The notes: generated by a model from the sequence alone, not told the origin. DNA of 64,000 nucleotides from Ascarosepion bandense (GCA_037127315.1 JBBBDQ010001270.1:2997001-3061000), one strand, 5' to 3'; shown: positions 1 through 10,993, numbered from the stretch's first letter. Numbers and translations: made by a program.

Positions 1-481
<481 letters not shown>

Positions 482-482
<1 letters not shown>

Positions 483-861
483 GTGACTGGCTGGGTGTTC
501 ACAGCTCTCTATCTGTCTCAATATATTTAAGTCTGTCAGAACCACTTGCAACGAACATAACAGAGACCTTATTAAGTGAGAATTTTCGACAGCATAAAAT
601 GCTAAAATGGATATCGGGATTATAGGTTTCTTGGGCCTGAAGCTGTTATTGCTTTTTCCAGAATTGAAGGGGACTTTCGTACTAATCTTTTATTTCAAGT
701 AGTGTGGAACACTAGTACCTAGATTATGTCATTATTTTCTCTTCAAGTCACATGTGCTATCCATTTTAGTTGTTGCTGCCATTAGTAGTCCTCAAATGAT
801 TGCCTATAATTATACAAAAACGATAATAGGATAATAATTATTATTCAATATTTCTGAGATG
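482..861. other. unassigned AT-rich intergenic DNA
   Basis: I see no open reading frame of note, terminal repeat or recognisable element here. It lies between the TCTA array and the first FB foldback copy. Confidence 0.5.
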
Positions 862-1263
862 AGATAGTATTTACAGTATTTACATTATTCGGGCTATTGT
901 CCTAATCTTTGTTGCCATTTGTACGACGTTCCAGTTGCTCTTGTTTTTAAGGACACATGGACCAGTAGATATAGACGTTGGTTAGTTCCTGTGACTTGAC
1001 TCAAAGAGTTGGGAGTTCCATACCAGGCTACAGCAGTGGTGAACAAGTAACTTCTATGGTTATAGGGAGATAACTCTTGACTTCCAAAAGCGGCATTACT
1101 AAGCAAGGGATGAGAATGATATACCCCAGTGATTGTAATAAAGGGTTCGGTTCGAAATTCTAATCACCTGAAGAAGGCTGGAGCATACAACGACCGAAAC
1201 GTCGTACGAATGGCAACAAAATGAGGAAAATAGTCTGAATAATTTAAATACTGTAATAATTAA
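862..1263 (+). mobile_element. FB foldback element with tRNA-like core, copy 1
   Basis: The two ends are inverted copies of each other. The left arm, about 862-930, includes GTACGACGTT. The right arm, about 1196-1263, includes AACGTCGTAC and then GGCAACAAA. Between them, about 955-1012, is a tRNA-promoter-like stretch: an A-box-like ACCAGTAGATATAGACG and a degenerate B box around GGGAGTTCCATACC. Relatives occur at 15166-15620, 58740-59030 and 59187-59921. It could be a SINE with inverted ends or a MITE that captured a tRNA-like SINE. Not autonomous. Confidence 0.7.
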
Positions 1264-1339
1264 TTTTCTCAATATTTACTTGATCATTTAATTGAAAAAA
1301 ATCTGTTGACCCTAATATATGTTAATGTATATATTTCGA

Positions 1340-1377
<38 letters not shown>
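1340..1377. repeat. (ATT)n microsatellite
   Basis: About a dozen uninterrupted ATT units. Confidence 0.95.
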
Positions 1378-1378
<1 letters not shown>

Positions 1379-1501
1379 TCCTTACACTTCTGTTGTATAC
1401 ATATTTATTTCCGGGTCTCAACCAGAGTTCTAAGTTAAGAAAGGGCTTCATGACATCTTCAACTGATCATTTTTGTTAAACGAATATACGTACACACATT
1501 T

Positions 1502-2010
1502 TATCGATTCTGACTTGGCAGTTCGGATACAGTCACTTAAAATGTGATCGATCCAGACCTGGCTGCTCGGATACAGTCACTTTTTCACCGACGCATTGTG
1601 ACCTACGTGTGTCTCTTCTATAAGTACTTTTACGGCTTCTCGTCCGATGAGCTTAGCTCACTGGTGCCCACTATATATGAATTTACTGGAGCCACAAGAT
1701 TAGCAACTAGGTTCCCCCTTTTACTGTGAAACCAATAAATTGTAAACTTAAATTCTACTCTTCAGCTGCTTTTCTCGCATTTCTCGCCTGTGGAATTCCT
1801 TTCCGTTTACTTACTTCCCCGAGAGCTACAATCTCCAAAAATTTAAATGCAAGGTCAATAGTCATCTCATTAACTTGCATCCTTTCTCTCATGCTCTCAT
1901 CTCATCTCATCAGTATTCTCATCCTTCTCTTTAACTTTCCTCCTGTGTCACCCCCTGCACAACAGTGGCAGTATAAGGCCTTGTTTGGGTCGATATGATT
2001 ATAAAAAAAA
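1502..2010 (+). pseudogene. LINE-1 (jockey-like) 3'-end fragment with poly-A tail
   Basis: The translation matches the C-terminus of the LINE-1 ORF2 seen more completely at 44130-45862: an IDPDLAARIQSL segment, then FYKYFYGFSSDELSSLVP, then a frameshift near 1726 into a frame reading PINCKLKFYSS. The 3' UTR carries the family signature (a CCCCTGCACAACAGTGGCAG-type segment) and ends in an A-run at 2002-2010. About 43 bp at the 5' end (1502-1544) is tandemly duplicated. 5'-truncated and dead. Confidence 0.85.
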
Positions 2011-2012
2011 TA

Positions 2013-2262
2013 GATGAAGCTCTTCTTAATGTGGAATTATACTCGTGAGTACAATTGTTTTGTGCTTCTTTAAGGCGTGTGCTACGAAGAATCTCCTCCA
2101 TGAGCCCATTGGAACATTTTACAATCAATCGGAAGGCTCCAACTACAACTTGAACGTTGATTGTTTTGATAACCTTTATCTGGCACAGGTTTTTGATTTC
2201 CACTTCAAGGTTTTCGTATTTTGATTGTGTTCTTGTTTTTTTTTGGGGGGGGGTTAAGATCA
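2013..2262 (-). pseudogene. RLE-type LINE C-terminal fragment
   Basis: On the minus strand a frame reads KYENLEVEIKNLCQIK, then VVVGAFRLIVK, and ends near LRRASS. This pattern (KY.DLE.E, VVVGA.G.I.K, LRR..S) is what I know from the extreme C-terminus of reverse transcriptases carrying a restriction-like endonuclease. It abuts the poly-A end of the LINE-1 fragment. The upstream part of the same kind of protein is present separately at 19780-19990. Family assignment rests on motif memory only. Confidence 0.55.
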
Positions 2263-3203
2263 TCAAGGATAAATTAAAATAGAATCTGCAGAAAATACCA
2301 TGTCAGTAAGAAAGCACATTCTATTTTAGTAGTCTTTATCGCAATGTCTGGGTGATTAGTTTAGTCTGTATATATTTTAAAATCAAAGAAAATTGTTACT
2401 GTTTCTATCTAAACGGGACTGGGTGATAATCATACAATTTTCTTGCAATTTCTCTCCTGTAATATTTGCATATTTTCAGTGACCATTCAGTCATGCCGAT
2501 TATTATTATTATTATTATTATTATTATTTGCAAGTAAATATACAAATTTAAAAAAAAATAAATTGATTAGACATCAAGCAGCCGACCATGGCGACGTTAA
2601 AAAACGATTTAATGCTACGAAAATTCAGTTACTGTTCAATTTGTTATAAACGGATTTAAACAAACTGAAATCAATAATCTCCGCCATGTTTGGTTTTGTT
2701 AATTTTGTTTAGTGGTATATCAATACCTCCATGTACAATTCAATGCCAAAATTTAAATATTTTATACGGAATTTTATATTTTCAACTCCAGATTATGATT
2801 TTTGGGGGCGCATCACTTCATATTTTCGTGATAAATGTACGTCTTATAAACAATTAGTTTGTAGATGATCTATAGTCAGTGTCATAGGTTTTGATATAAA
2901 CCTATTTCATTAAAGCAACTCACGCCATGGCTGGGCAAAGCGATTTTCCTGGATGTCCACATTATTTTCTGTCCTGTCTAGAAATCGAATTTCATTACAG
3001 TGTGTGATATGTACGCATGTGTTGCATGTATTCATTTACTTCTTATTAAAAAAAAATTAATTTAATATGAAGATTTACTCAATATTTCTTTCGGTTAATG
3101 AGATTTCTGTGATCGAGCAAAATCTTTTACAACAATAAATTCTCGGTAAGATTTTTAGTTTAGGAAATTTTATAGCAAGACGCAGAAATCATATGATATG
3201 TTT
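2263..3203. other. unassigned AT-rich DNA with (ATT)n tract
   Basis: It contains a short (ATT)n run at about 2499-2527. A segment near 2636-2668 (CAATTTGTTATAAACGGATT) recurs near 4301-4335. No coding or element structure was recognised. Confidence 0.5.
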
Positions 3204-3204
3204 A

Positions 3205-3589
3205 CTAGCAGTATAGCCCGGCGTTGCTCGGGTGTAATGAAAGCTTTATAACTAATCCATGGTCCTGGGGCTCAGACTCTTTGGACGTTGACACGAATGA
3301 CTAAAAAGCAATAGTTGTTTCCAGTTAAAGCGAAACCGTAGACTGAAAGAAAAATGAATGGATGTAAGTCAAATTTTGATTTCCTGGTATCGATATGAAA
3401 TAAGTTTTTTTCGTCGTAAACTGAATTTTGAAGGCTAAATAAGTCCTCTGAGTAAATGGTATCATGGCTGAGACTAAGAACTACAATTATACCTACTTAG
3501 AGCCGAACCCGAAGTAAAAACTAAAATAAAAGGGCTGAAAAACTATAGACATACAGGCGGATAAACAGACACACACACAAACATCTTGC

Positions 3590-3641
<52 letters not shown>
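3205..3641 (-). mobile_element. non-autonomous Helitron (beta 5' end)
   Basis: Read on the minus strand, the 3' end is CTAG preceded by a short hairpin (CCCG/CGGG around GCAACG), followed by a host T (plus-strand A at 3204), as Helitrons require. The first ~190 bp of this end matches the Helitron at 51658-52161. The other end, TATATAAAAGGCAAGATG and an expanded (TA)n, matches the type at 8494-9327 instead. No Rep/helicase coding. The 5' terminus is blurred by the TA array. Confidence 0.75.
3597..3641. repeat. (TA)n microsatellite
   Basis: Uninterrupted TA repeat at the junction of the Helitron and SINE-D. Confidence 0.95.
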
Positions 3642-3644
<3 letters not shown>

Positions 3645-3929
3645 ATCCTCAGACAGATCTGTTTCGCCGTATCACAGCTCATCAGTAAGGTTAGACTCCG
3701 ATTGCTTTTTTACCCAGGATTGAAACCCGACCGAAATGGCGTCAGTCGGCGACTCTATCCCTGGGCTATGGGCGTTCGGTGGAAGTAGGCAGACTCTTTA
3801 GCGCATATCATTATACGCGCCCAATAGCTAGAGCGCTCTAATTCATTTCATTGAATGAACGATGCGTACATTCCAGAGTAGCTACTGTTTATCAAAGTCT
3901 ACTATTTTTCCAGAGTGCTCAATCAGGGT

Positions 3930-3933
<4 letters not shown>
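3642..3933 (-). mobile_element. SINE-D, tRNA-derived SINE
   Basis: On the minus strand a tRNA-like stretch includes an A-box-like TAGCCCAGGGATAGAGTCG and a B-box-like GGGTTTCAATCC. A downstream body follows with ACGGCGAAACAGATCTGTCT and then a TA tail. (TA)n arrays lie on both sides (3597-3641 and 3934-3978), consistent with insertion in, or seeding of, the TA repeat. I found only one copy in this window. Confidence 0.6.
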
Positions 3934-3965
<32 letters not shown>

Positions 3966-3978
3966 TATATATATATAT
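3934..3978. repeat. (TA)n microsatellite
   Basis: TA repeat with one GATA interruption. Confidence 0.93.
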
Positions 3979-4272
3979 TATCGATTTTCTGCACTATTGT
4001 AAGAACTGCAACCTTGAAATATCTGAATATCGTTTCTTATGTCTTTGTCTATGAGTGTATTAAATTTGATTAAAATCGGACCACTCCTTTTATAACCCGA
4101 TTTTTTCGATTATCGATTTTAGATATTTATTGGGGAGACCCCGACACAAAACCTAGCTAAGAACACTCACAGACGCTTATAGTACAACTGTGTAAATTTT
4201 CAAGAAAACGGTTCAGCCGTTTCAGAGTTTATAAGTAACACAGGCACACACACATTTATAAATGTGTTTAGA
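3978..4272 (-). mobile_element. Helitron 5' half (alpha type), 3' end missing
   Basis: The sequence matches the 5' half of the complete element at 51658-52161 in reverse orientation. The minus-strand 5' terminus is TCTAAACACATTTATAAATG, ending at 4272 before a host T at 4273. The 3' half with hairpin and CTAG is absent. A similar partial copy is at 42783-43091. Confidence 0.75.
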
Positions 4273-4359
4273 TCTCCAGTTGGACATAGATGCACTGAGA
4301 TCAATTTGTTATAAACGGATTTTAAACAAAGAACAATAATATCCGGATTTGTCTTTTGG

Positions 4360-5256
4360 ACAGTGTAAAGGGGCGTAAGACAAGGATGTGTTTTTTCTTC
4401 GGATGTGTTCAACTTGTACGGCGAGAATATTTTGAGGACCCTAGATGTTATCCCTGGATTTGTCATCGGAGGCCACAATTTAAACAACCTAAGATACGCA
4501 GGTTATACAGTGCTGATAGCAGACACAGAAAGAAAACTACAAGACCTGCTACAGAAGGTAGCTGAAGACAGTGATAACAAAGGACTATAAATAAACTGCA
4601 AGAAACCTGAATGTATGGTCATCAGAAAAAAGGGCAACCCAATATGCCAAATACAAGTCGGGGATACTAAAATCAAACAGGTATAAAAATTTAAATACCT
4701 AGGAAGCGTTCTAACAGAAGACGGAAAGTGCGATACAGAGACCCGAAGGCGAATTGTCATGGCGAAGGAAGCATTGCAGAAGTTGAGTAAAGTATTAAGA
4801 AATATGGCGATTCCGCTAGAAACAAAGAAGAGAGTAATAGATTGCTATGTGTTGTCAGTTCTTTGCAGTGAATGCTGGACAATATCATCAAAGATGAAGG
4901 AAAAATTTGAAGCAACTGAAATGTGGTTCTACAGAAGGATGCTGCGAATATCATGGATCGAGCATGTGAGCAATGACGAGGTTTTGAAAAGGATGGAAAC
5001 GAAAAGAAAATTAATATTGAGCATCAGAAAGAGACAACTAAAGTTCCTAGGACATGCAATGAGGAAGGAGGGCTTGGAGAACCTGATACTAACAGGCCAG
5101 ATAGAGGGGAAAAGAGACTGGGGAAAGCAGCGGATAACATATTTGAAGAACCTAATCAGGTGGATGATGGAACGAGGGTTGCATGGTGTAACAGAAGGCG
5201 TGGAAAGCCATGATCGCCTACGTCTTGAAGGGACAGGGCACATAAAAGAAGAAGTA
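4360..5256 (+). pseudogene. LINE-2 reverse transcriptase/C-terminal fragment
   Basis: It encodes the RT palm from the GVRQGC motif through the position of the catalytic box, the KKTEC-like segment, FKYLGSVLTEDGKCDTE and the long C-terminal region ending near RLRLEGTGHIKEE. The catalytic YADD box has decayed to YAGY (about 4495-4505), and there are stop codons near 4588 and 4684. The last 550 bp stay open (4759-5307). 5'-truncated LINE of the endonuclease-RT type common in animals; dead. Confidence 0.85.
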
Positions 5257-5345
5257 TCGTCAAACACTCGGCACAGCAAGATTCTCATACAATACATGCG
5301 TACATAATTAACAACATGGCGGATTTAACGGTACAACTTATATTC

Positions 5346-5406
5346 ATTTCGCTCCCCCTCTTCAGGCCTCTACGGGAGATTTTAATCAAAATTAAAAAAA
5401 TAAAAA
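5346..5406 (+). repeat. left arm of 61-bp inverted repeat
   Basis: The reverse complement lies at 5797-5857 with two mismatches, counted by eye. It contains TTCAGGCCTCTACGGGAGAT. Probably the terminal repeats of the PLE-derived unit, as PLEs often carry inverted terminal copies. Confidence 0.9.
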
Positions 5407-5796
5407 CCAAAAAACCTCCCCACCAAATTAATTCTATAATTTATCAATATAAATGTAGTTGCGGAGTCGACTACAAAGGAAGAACAACTCAGCGTCTTGA
5501 CTTGAGAATTAAGCAACATGTCCCAACTAAAATAAGAAATCACACCTTACCTCGAAATGAATTCGTCCCGAATACCCACGGTCCCGCTATTTGCGAGCAC
5601 CTTATAAAGAATAGAAAGCGTGCTGCTAATTTCGGTTCACTGTTGTGTCGCGATCTCACTCTTCATTCCACCTTAAGGTTCTGGAGGCTTTGTATATCGG
5701 GTCCCTTCGTTGTGCAATCAGCCTGAGTTGTTGGGACTCGATATAATTAGCCTCTAGCATTCACTTTTTTTTCCATCTTTCTCATTTTCATGACAA

Positions 5797-5857
5797 TTTT
5801 TATTTTTTTAATTTTGATTAAAATCTCCCGTAGAGGCCTGAAGAGCGGGAGTGAAAT
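5797..5857 (-). repeat. right arm of 61-bp inverted repeat
   Basis: Partner of 5346-5406. The arms are much better conserved than the frameshifted coding segment between them. Confidence 0.9.
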
Positions 5858-5869
5858 CGGTTGCTTCGT

Positions 5870-6428
5870 TTTTAATATATTTAAAATGCGTAACATCAAG
5901 CTGCACACTTTTATTTCTTTAATTAGATTCTGTACTTACAGAAATATTTTCATATATTTCTGTAAATAAAATCGTTGTTCATCGGAGATATATTATTTTT
6001 TGGTGCAGCACACAACCAGAAAATAGCTTCATTTTTTAAAATAGTCACTTAAAAACTTAATTTTGTTGTGCTCTTGCTTGTCACCTGAAATAATCAGGCC
6101 GGTTGCATAAGTCCCACAGGCGATCGCTTACCGAATCCTGATTTACGGAATAGAATTAGAACAATATGTTATTTTTTTTCTTTTCACATGAAGATAAAAT
6201 GAGAGGTTGAATAAAGAGCAAGTTTTCTTTTCAATCAGGCAAGACAACGATTTATATTTCCAACGCCCCAGACAGCACAGAATAGCAGGATTAGTTCAAA
6301 TGTAGGCTTTAGTTGTATCATTACTTATTTCACGTTTTAGTTCACAGCTCAGAATCAGAGCTAAATTTGCCTTAACTGTTACTTCAGTAAGATGGAGCAC
6401 CTCCACATTATGCTTTGGCAGTAATAAA
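5870..6428. other. unassigned DNA
   Basis: No reading frame or repeat family recognised between the PLE unit and the SINE-A copy. Confidence 0.45.
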
Positions 6429-6668
6429 TCAGTTAAGTGTCTAACATGATACACGATTTGGGCGATCATGTCTCGAAAGAGACATGACTGACTAGGCAGA
6501 AGATTATCCCACAGTAGATTTCCATTACTTTCTTCGGTAGACTGGTTGCCAGCCAACGCTATAGAAACCAATCGGTTCTGTTATTTAACCCTTAACTGGG
6601 GGAAAGAGACGGATTAATACCTTTCCTAGTGGTATTTGTGCATAAGTGAGCGCAAGGAATTCAACCGA
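6429..6668 (-). mobile_element. SINE-A copy with its tRNA head replaced
   Basis: The body and 3' tail match SINE-A (AGTTAAGTG...GATACACG, GGCGATCATGTCTCGAAAGA, and the pair GCAGAAGATTATCC and GGTTGCCAGCC). The tRNA-related head found in full copies is missing. In its place the GC-rich island at 6673-6840 follows directly. Confidence 0.8.
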
Positions 6669-6672
6669 AACA

Positions 6673-6840
6673 GATGCCCGGGCCCAGGGAACAGTGTCCC
6701 GCGGCCGCGCCACCCCATTGCAGCAGAGAGGTGAACCAGGTGCTCATCACCGGGGCCAGCTCAACCGGCGGTTGAGGTGACTGGGGAATTTTTGTTCCTG
6801 CGCCCGTCCGTACGAGGTCGGGTTCCCCACCTTAAAAAAG
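6673..6840. other. GC-rich island of unknown origin
   Basis: About 170 bp of markedly GC-rich sequence (for example GCCCGGGCCCAGGGAACAG and CCGCGGCCGCGCC) in an AT-rich window. It joins directly to the head side of a SINE-A body. It does not match any snRNA, 5S or 7SL sequence I can recall. It could be an alternative SINE head or a captured structural RNA. Confidence 0.5.
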
Positions 6841-6957
6841 ACCTTGTGTCACATCTTGCTCCATTTGGGGAGTAGGGTAAATATTCATAAAGATATTACG
6901 ATTAGTGTCTCAATATACAGGTTCGTAGTGTCATCTTATATAGTTTTGTTGCAGGTT

Positions 6958-7575
6958 ATTGTATGCACAAGAATTTAAGTACCTAGGAAGCGTTCTAACA
7001 GAAGATGGAAAGTGCGACACGGAGATCCGAAGGCGAATTGGCATGGCAAGGGACGCGTTCCAGAAGATAATCAAAATACTAACACACAGGAAAATCTCAA
7101 TAGAAACGAAGAAAAGAGAGCTAGACTGCTACGTGATGTCAGTTCTTCAATACGGCTGTGAATGCTGGACAATATCATCAAAAATGAGGACAAAACTGGA
7201 AGCGGCCGAAATGTGGTTCTACAGAAGGATGCTACGGATAACGTGGACTGAGCATACAAGCAACGACGAGGTGTTAGAAAGAATGTCAACAAAAAGGAAA
7301 TTGATGCTGAGCATCAGGAAGAGACAACTGAAGTTCCTGGGACATACAATGAAGAAGGAGAGCCTGGAGAACCTGATACTGACTGGTCAGATAGAAGGAA
7401 GGAGAGACAGAAGAAGGCAGCGGATAACATATTTGCAGGGTCTGATCAGGTGGATGACGGAACGGGGGTTGCCAGGAGCAACAGGAGCAAACATACTAAG
7501 AGCCACAAGGGATAGGGAGACGTGGAGAGCCATGATCGCCTACGTCCTGAAGGGACAGGGCACATAGAAGAAGAA
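6958..7575 (+). pseudogene. LINE-2 C-terminal fragment, open frame
   Basis: One frame (6959-7567, 202 residues) stays open from FKYLGSVLTEDGKCDTEIRR to AYVLKGQGT, followed by an (AAG)n-like tail. This is the part of the LINE-2 protein after the RT palm: a cysteine/tryptophan segment (ECWTISSKM), then WFYRRMLRI, then FLGHTMKKESLENL. RT and endonuclease domains are missing, so it is a 5'-truncated insertion. The frame is intact, which suggests a younger copy than those at 12128 or 26445. Not a host gene. Confidence 0.85.
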
Positions 7576-7659
7576 GAATCTAACTGCATTTAACATTAGG
7601 CTCAAGATTTGGGCTACTGGTACCCTACAGTATGTTTGGTGGGGGGTCATCTTATGAGA

Positions 7660-7955
7660 TGCCCGTTGTGGTGCAGTGGATATCGGCTCGGAACGAGAAA
7701 TCGCAGAGCAGAGTTCGAATTTGTTGCATTCACTTACGCGTAAATACTCTTGGGAATGGTATTGATACGTCTCTTCTTCCTCCATCTATGGATTAAATAG
7801 AAGAATAGATTGGGTTTTATAACCTTGGTTGACAACCAGTCTACCGCAGAAGGTAATAGCAACCTCTTGCGGGAAAATTTTCTGCCTGGTAAGACATATT
7901 TCTTTCGAGACATGATAGCCCAAGCGTGTATCACGTATGACGATTAACTGATCAT
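7660..7955 (+). mobile_element. SINE-A copy
   Basis: Nearly full length: head CGTTGTGGTGCAGTGGATAT, B-box-like GAGTTCGAATT, body with CAACCAGTCTACCGCAGAA, and end GTGTATCACGTATGACG followed by TTAACTGATC. Confidence 0.9.
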
Positions 7956-8139
7956 ATACGAAGCACTGCAAATTATCTTTATATACAATATGCTTAAAAA
8001 ATTGCTTTAATATAGGAATGCAAGCCATATGATTTTAATATCTACTGACTTGTAGCTATAGTCCTAACTTAGAATATTGAGCGAAAATATCTTCAGGTCG
8101 ACTTGTACGCTAGATCGACTTGTACACCCCACTTTAGGG

Positions 8140-8493
8140 TAATGGTATTTATTTTATTACCTTTTGTTTATTACGAACATTTTTTAATTGTCTTTAATTC
8201 TCTCTTTTTTATCATGTATCTTTAATGGTCTTTTGGTAATTCCTTCTTGTTTAATATCATTATAAATTTAACAGTATTTCACCGATCTCTGCTTGTCTAT
8301 CATATGTTTACTAGTATTTCGTTAATTGATTGTTATTATAACTATATTTTAATTGTCTTTAATTACATCTTTTATCCGAAATATATCTTTAATGGTATTT
8401 CGTTAATGACATTTCCTTTTCGTTTAATATAAATATATATTTAATAGTGTTTCATTAATTTTCTTTTGATAATGAGTATGTTTTTATCATTAA
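8140..8493. repeat. degenerate AT-rich tandem repeat, period about 165 bp
   Basis: TTTTAATTGTCTTTAATT occurs at about 8180 and again about 165 bp later, each followed by a TATCTTTAATGGT-type segment and GTTAAT. The same kind of sequence resumes after the Helitron (ATATCTAACGGTCTTTCATT near 9350). Confidence 0.5.
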
Positions 8494-9327
8494 CTAGCCC
8501 GGCGTTGCCCGTGCAACTCAGAACATTTTAGTAGTAGGAGAAGCATTAAGAAGATCTATTTTCTTTTGTTTTGCGTAAACGTGATTTGATGTTTGTGTGA
8601 CATTGTAAACAACATTGCGTTTGTTTTTGTTTCAAAATTACATGGAAATATTTACGTTTTTTGTTGACAAAATGAATTTAACATTAAAATAAAAATTATT
8701 TATTTTGTTTTATTGAAATTAGAAAAATAAAAACTATTACGCTCTCGGTTCAGAAATTTTTGAAGAATATTTAAAAATGTAGACATTTAATTTTAGAGGA
8801 AAATGTTACATTAATGCCACACGAATTTACAGGCAGTTGATTTCCTGCATGAAATATTTAGCAAAAAAAAAAATTTATTTTTTTAATTTTATTTTCTGAA
8901 GTATGAAATATTAACTCTGAAGAATAAAAAAGACTTAAATAATTAAATTAACCATGGCTACTTTTGTTTTTACATATTCACATTTTTTGTTGACCAAATG
9001 AATTTTTAAAACGTCGAAATAAAAATTAAATATAAGTGATCATTTTTTAGTCGCGTTTAACACGTGTGATTTGATTTCTGTGACGTAATCTAGCAACCAT
9101 CTTAGATATTAGATGTTTTACGAAGCAAATGTAAACAATCGGCACCATTTGCCAAAAGGTGCGAAAGGGAAAATTGCTGAACTTAAACTCAAAAAAGTAT
9201 GTGTCGACCTGGCTTCCCTGTAGGTATGTGTCCCTAGAAAGTTTGAAAGGTCTAGCTTAAAAAATGTAGGCGTGCATAGGAAACGGTCATACACAGACTC
9301 ACAGATTGCCTTTTATATATATATAGA
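8494..9327 (-). mobile_element. complete non-autonomous Helitron (beta type), 834 bp
   Basis: On the minus strand it starts TCTATATATATATAAAAGGC and ends with a GC-rich segment (GGGCAACGCCGGGCTAG), so the ends are 5'-TC and CTAG-3'. The flanking host bases are A on the 5' side and T on the 3' side, the Helitron A|T target. The interior is AT-rich and non-coding. It splits the degenerate tandem repeat at 8140-9440. Confidence 0.82.
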
Positions 9328-9729
9328 TTATGTGTCTGTCATCATAACTATATATCTAACGGTCTTTCATTCTTTTTCACTCTATTAAAATTCAGGCAAA
9401 TATTATCATTATAATTATCTTGAGCTAAATTTTTCGATACCCGAAGATTCTGATGTTTGATGATCTATCACCGTATTTCCTGACATCCATTAAACTAGCC
9501 TCGATGTAAATCTGTTCTTTCATTCGACGGTCTAACAAAATGTTTACTCTTTGAAGCTTTTAGCCTGTCATATGTTTGGAGTTCAAATAAGACCTTTTGA
9601 TCTACGGATATCGTTCGGATCTCATTTGCCGCAACTGAACAAAATATCAAGAATCAGTTGCTTCGGAGAAGAAATTTCGATATTATTTTAAATTTATATA
9701 ATGTATTCCAATGTTCTTTCCTTAATTAT
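9328..9729. other. unassigned AT-rich DNA
   Basis: The first ~100 bp continues the tandem repeat interrupted by the Helitron. Nothing recognisable follows. Confidence 0.45.
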
Positions 9730-9752
9730 TGTTCTGTTATTAAATATAATAA
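9730..9752 (+). repeat. left 23-bp direct repeat flanking composite array
   Basis: The 23 bases starting TGTTCTGTTATTAAATAT recur exactly at 10971-10993, on the far side of the 295-bp array. Confidence 0.9.
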
Positions 9753-10970
9753 CGCCATAAGGATATAAGTTATACTTGCATGTATTATTCAGAAAATTTC
9801 ATTTGGTTCAAGTTTTTCCTTCATCTTCGATGATATTGTCCAGCATTCACTGTCATATTGAAGAACAGACATCACATAGCAATCCAGTACTCTCTTCTTT
9901 GTTTCTAGCGAAATTGCCCTTTTTCTTAATACTCTACTCAGTTTCTGGAATGCATTCTTAAGATTTTGGATCTCAGGAATATGAATGTATAGAAAGTCAT
10001 GTGGTCACAAAGTGAGGGGTCAGTTTATATATTGATTGTAATATGGAATTGATCCCCCACTTTATATCCTGTGTGCTTCTGTAGAACTACATTTCAGTTG
10101 CTTCAAGTTTTTCATTCATCTTTGATGATATTTTCCAGCATTCACTGTCATATTGAAGAACAGACATCACATAGCAATCCAGTACTCTCTTCTTTGTTTC
10201 TAGCGAAATTGTCCTGTTTCTTAATACTCTACTCAGTTTCTGGAATGCATTCTTAAGATTTTGGATCTCAGGAATATGAATGTATAGAAACTCATGTGGT
10301 CACAAAGTGAGGGGTCAGTTTATATATTGATTGTAATATGGAATTGATCCCCCACTTTATATCCTGTGTGCTTCTGTAGAACTACATTTCAGTTGCTTCA
10401 AGTTTTTCATTCATCTTTGATGATATTTTCCAGCATTCACTGCCATATTGAAGAACTGACATCACATCGCAATCCAGTACTCTCTTCTTTGTTTCTAGCG
10501 AAATTGTCCTTTTTCTTAATACTCTACTCAGTTTCTGGAATGCATTCTTAAGATTTTGGATCTCAGGAATATGAATGTATAAAAACTCATGTGGTCACAA
10601 AGTGAAGGGTCAGTTTGTATATTGATGGTAATATGGAATTGATCCCCCACTATATATCCTGTATGCTTCTGTAGAACTACATTTCAGTTGCTTCAAGGTT
10701 TTACTTCATCTTTGATGATATTGTCCAGCATTCACTGCCATATTGAAGAACTGACATCACTTAGCAATCCAGTACTCTCTTCTTTGTTTCTAGCGAAATT
10801 GTCCTGTTTCTTAATACTCTACTCAGTTTCTGGAATGCATTCTTAAGATTTTGGATCTCAGGAATATAAATGTATAGAAACTCCTGTGGTCGGAAAGTGA
10901 GGGGTCAGTTTATATATTGATTGTAATATGGAATTGATCTAAATTGTCCTGTTTCTTAATACTCTACTCA
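9753..10970 (-). repeat. tandem array of 295-bp LINE-2-derived monomer, array 1
   Basis: About four monomers with an exact 295-bp period: the CTTCTGTAGAACTACATTTC segment repeats near 10074, 10369 and 10664. Each has a reverse-oriented piece of the LINE-2 C-terminal coding region and an approximately 100-bp linker with GTGAGGGGTCAGTTTATATA and GATCCCCCACTTTAT. The array starts with a unique head (GGATATAAGTTATACTTGC). Short 61-residue frames in it are byproducts. Confidence 0.88.
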
Positions 10971-10993
10971 TGTTCTGTTATTAAATATAATAA
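10971..10993 (+). repeat. right 23-bp direct repeat flanking composite array
   Basis: Exact match to 9730-9752. The arrangement looks like a target-site duplication for the whole array. Confidence 0.9.

Larger units (their letters stand above)
5346..5857 (+). pseudogene. PLE GIY-YIG domain fragment between 61-bp inverted arms
   Basis: The coding part, about 5407-5752, reads IIYQYKCSCGVDYKGRTTQR, then LRIKQHVP and AICEHL, the order seen in the GIY-YIG endonuclease domain at the C-terminus of Penelope-like retroelements. A one-base frameshift near 5635 moves the domain end (LKVLEALYIGSLRCAIS) into another frame, stopping near 5752. It is bounded by inverted arms at 5346-5406 and 5797-5857 that match at 59 of 61 positions. 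No RT domain lies upstream. Confidence 0.75.

Noticed and set aside
9776..10551. Three evenly spaced 61-residue frames suggestive of a tandem gene family
   Set aside because: Antisense readings of the LINE-2-derived 295-bp monomers.
9753..10970. CRISPR-like regular array
   Set aside because: The repeats are the full 295-bp monomers without unique spacers, and the genome is eukaryotic.
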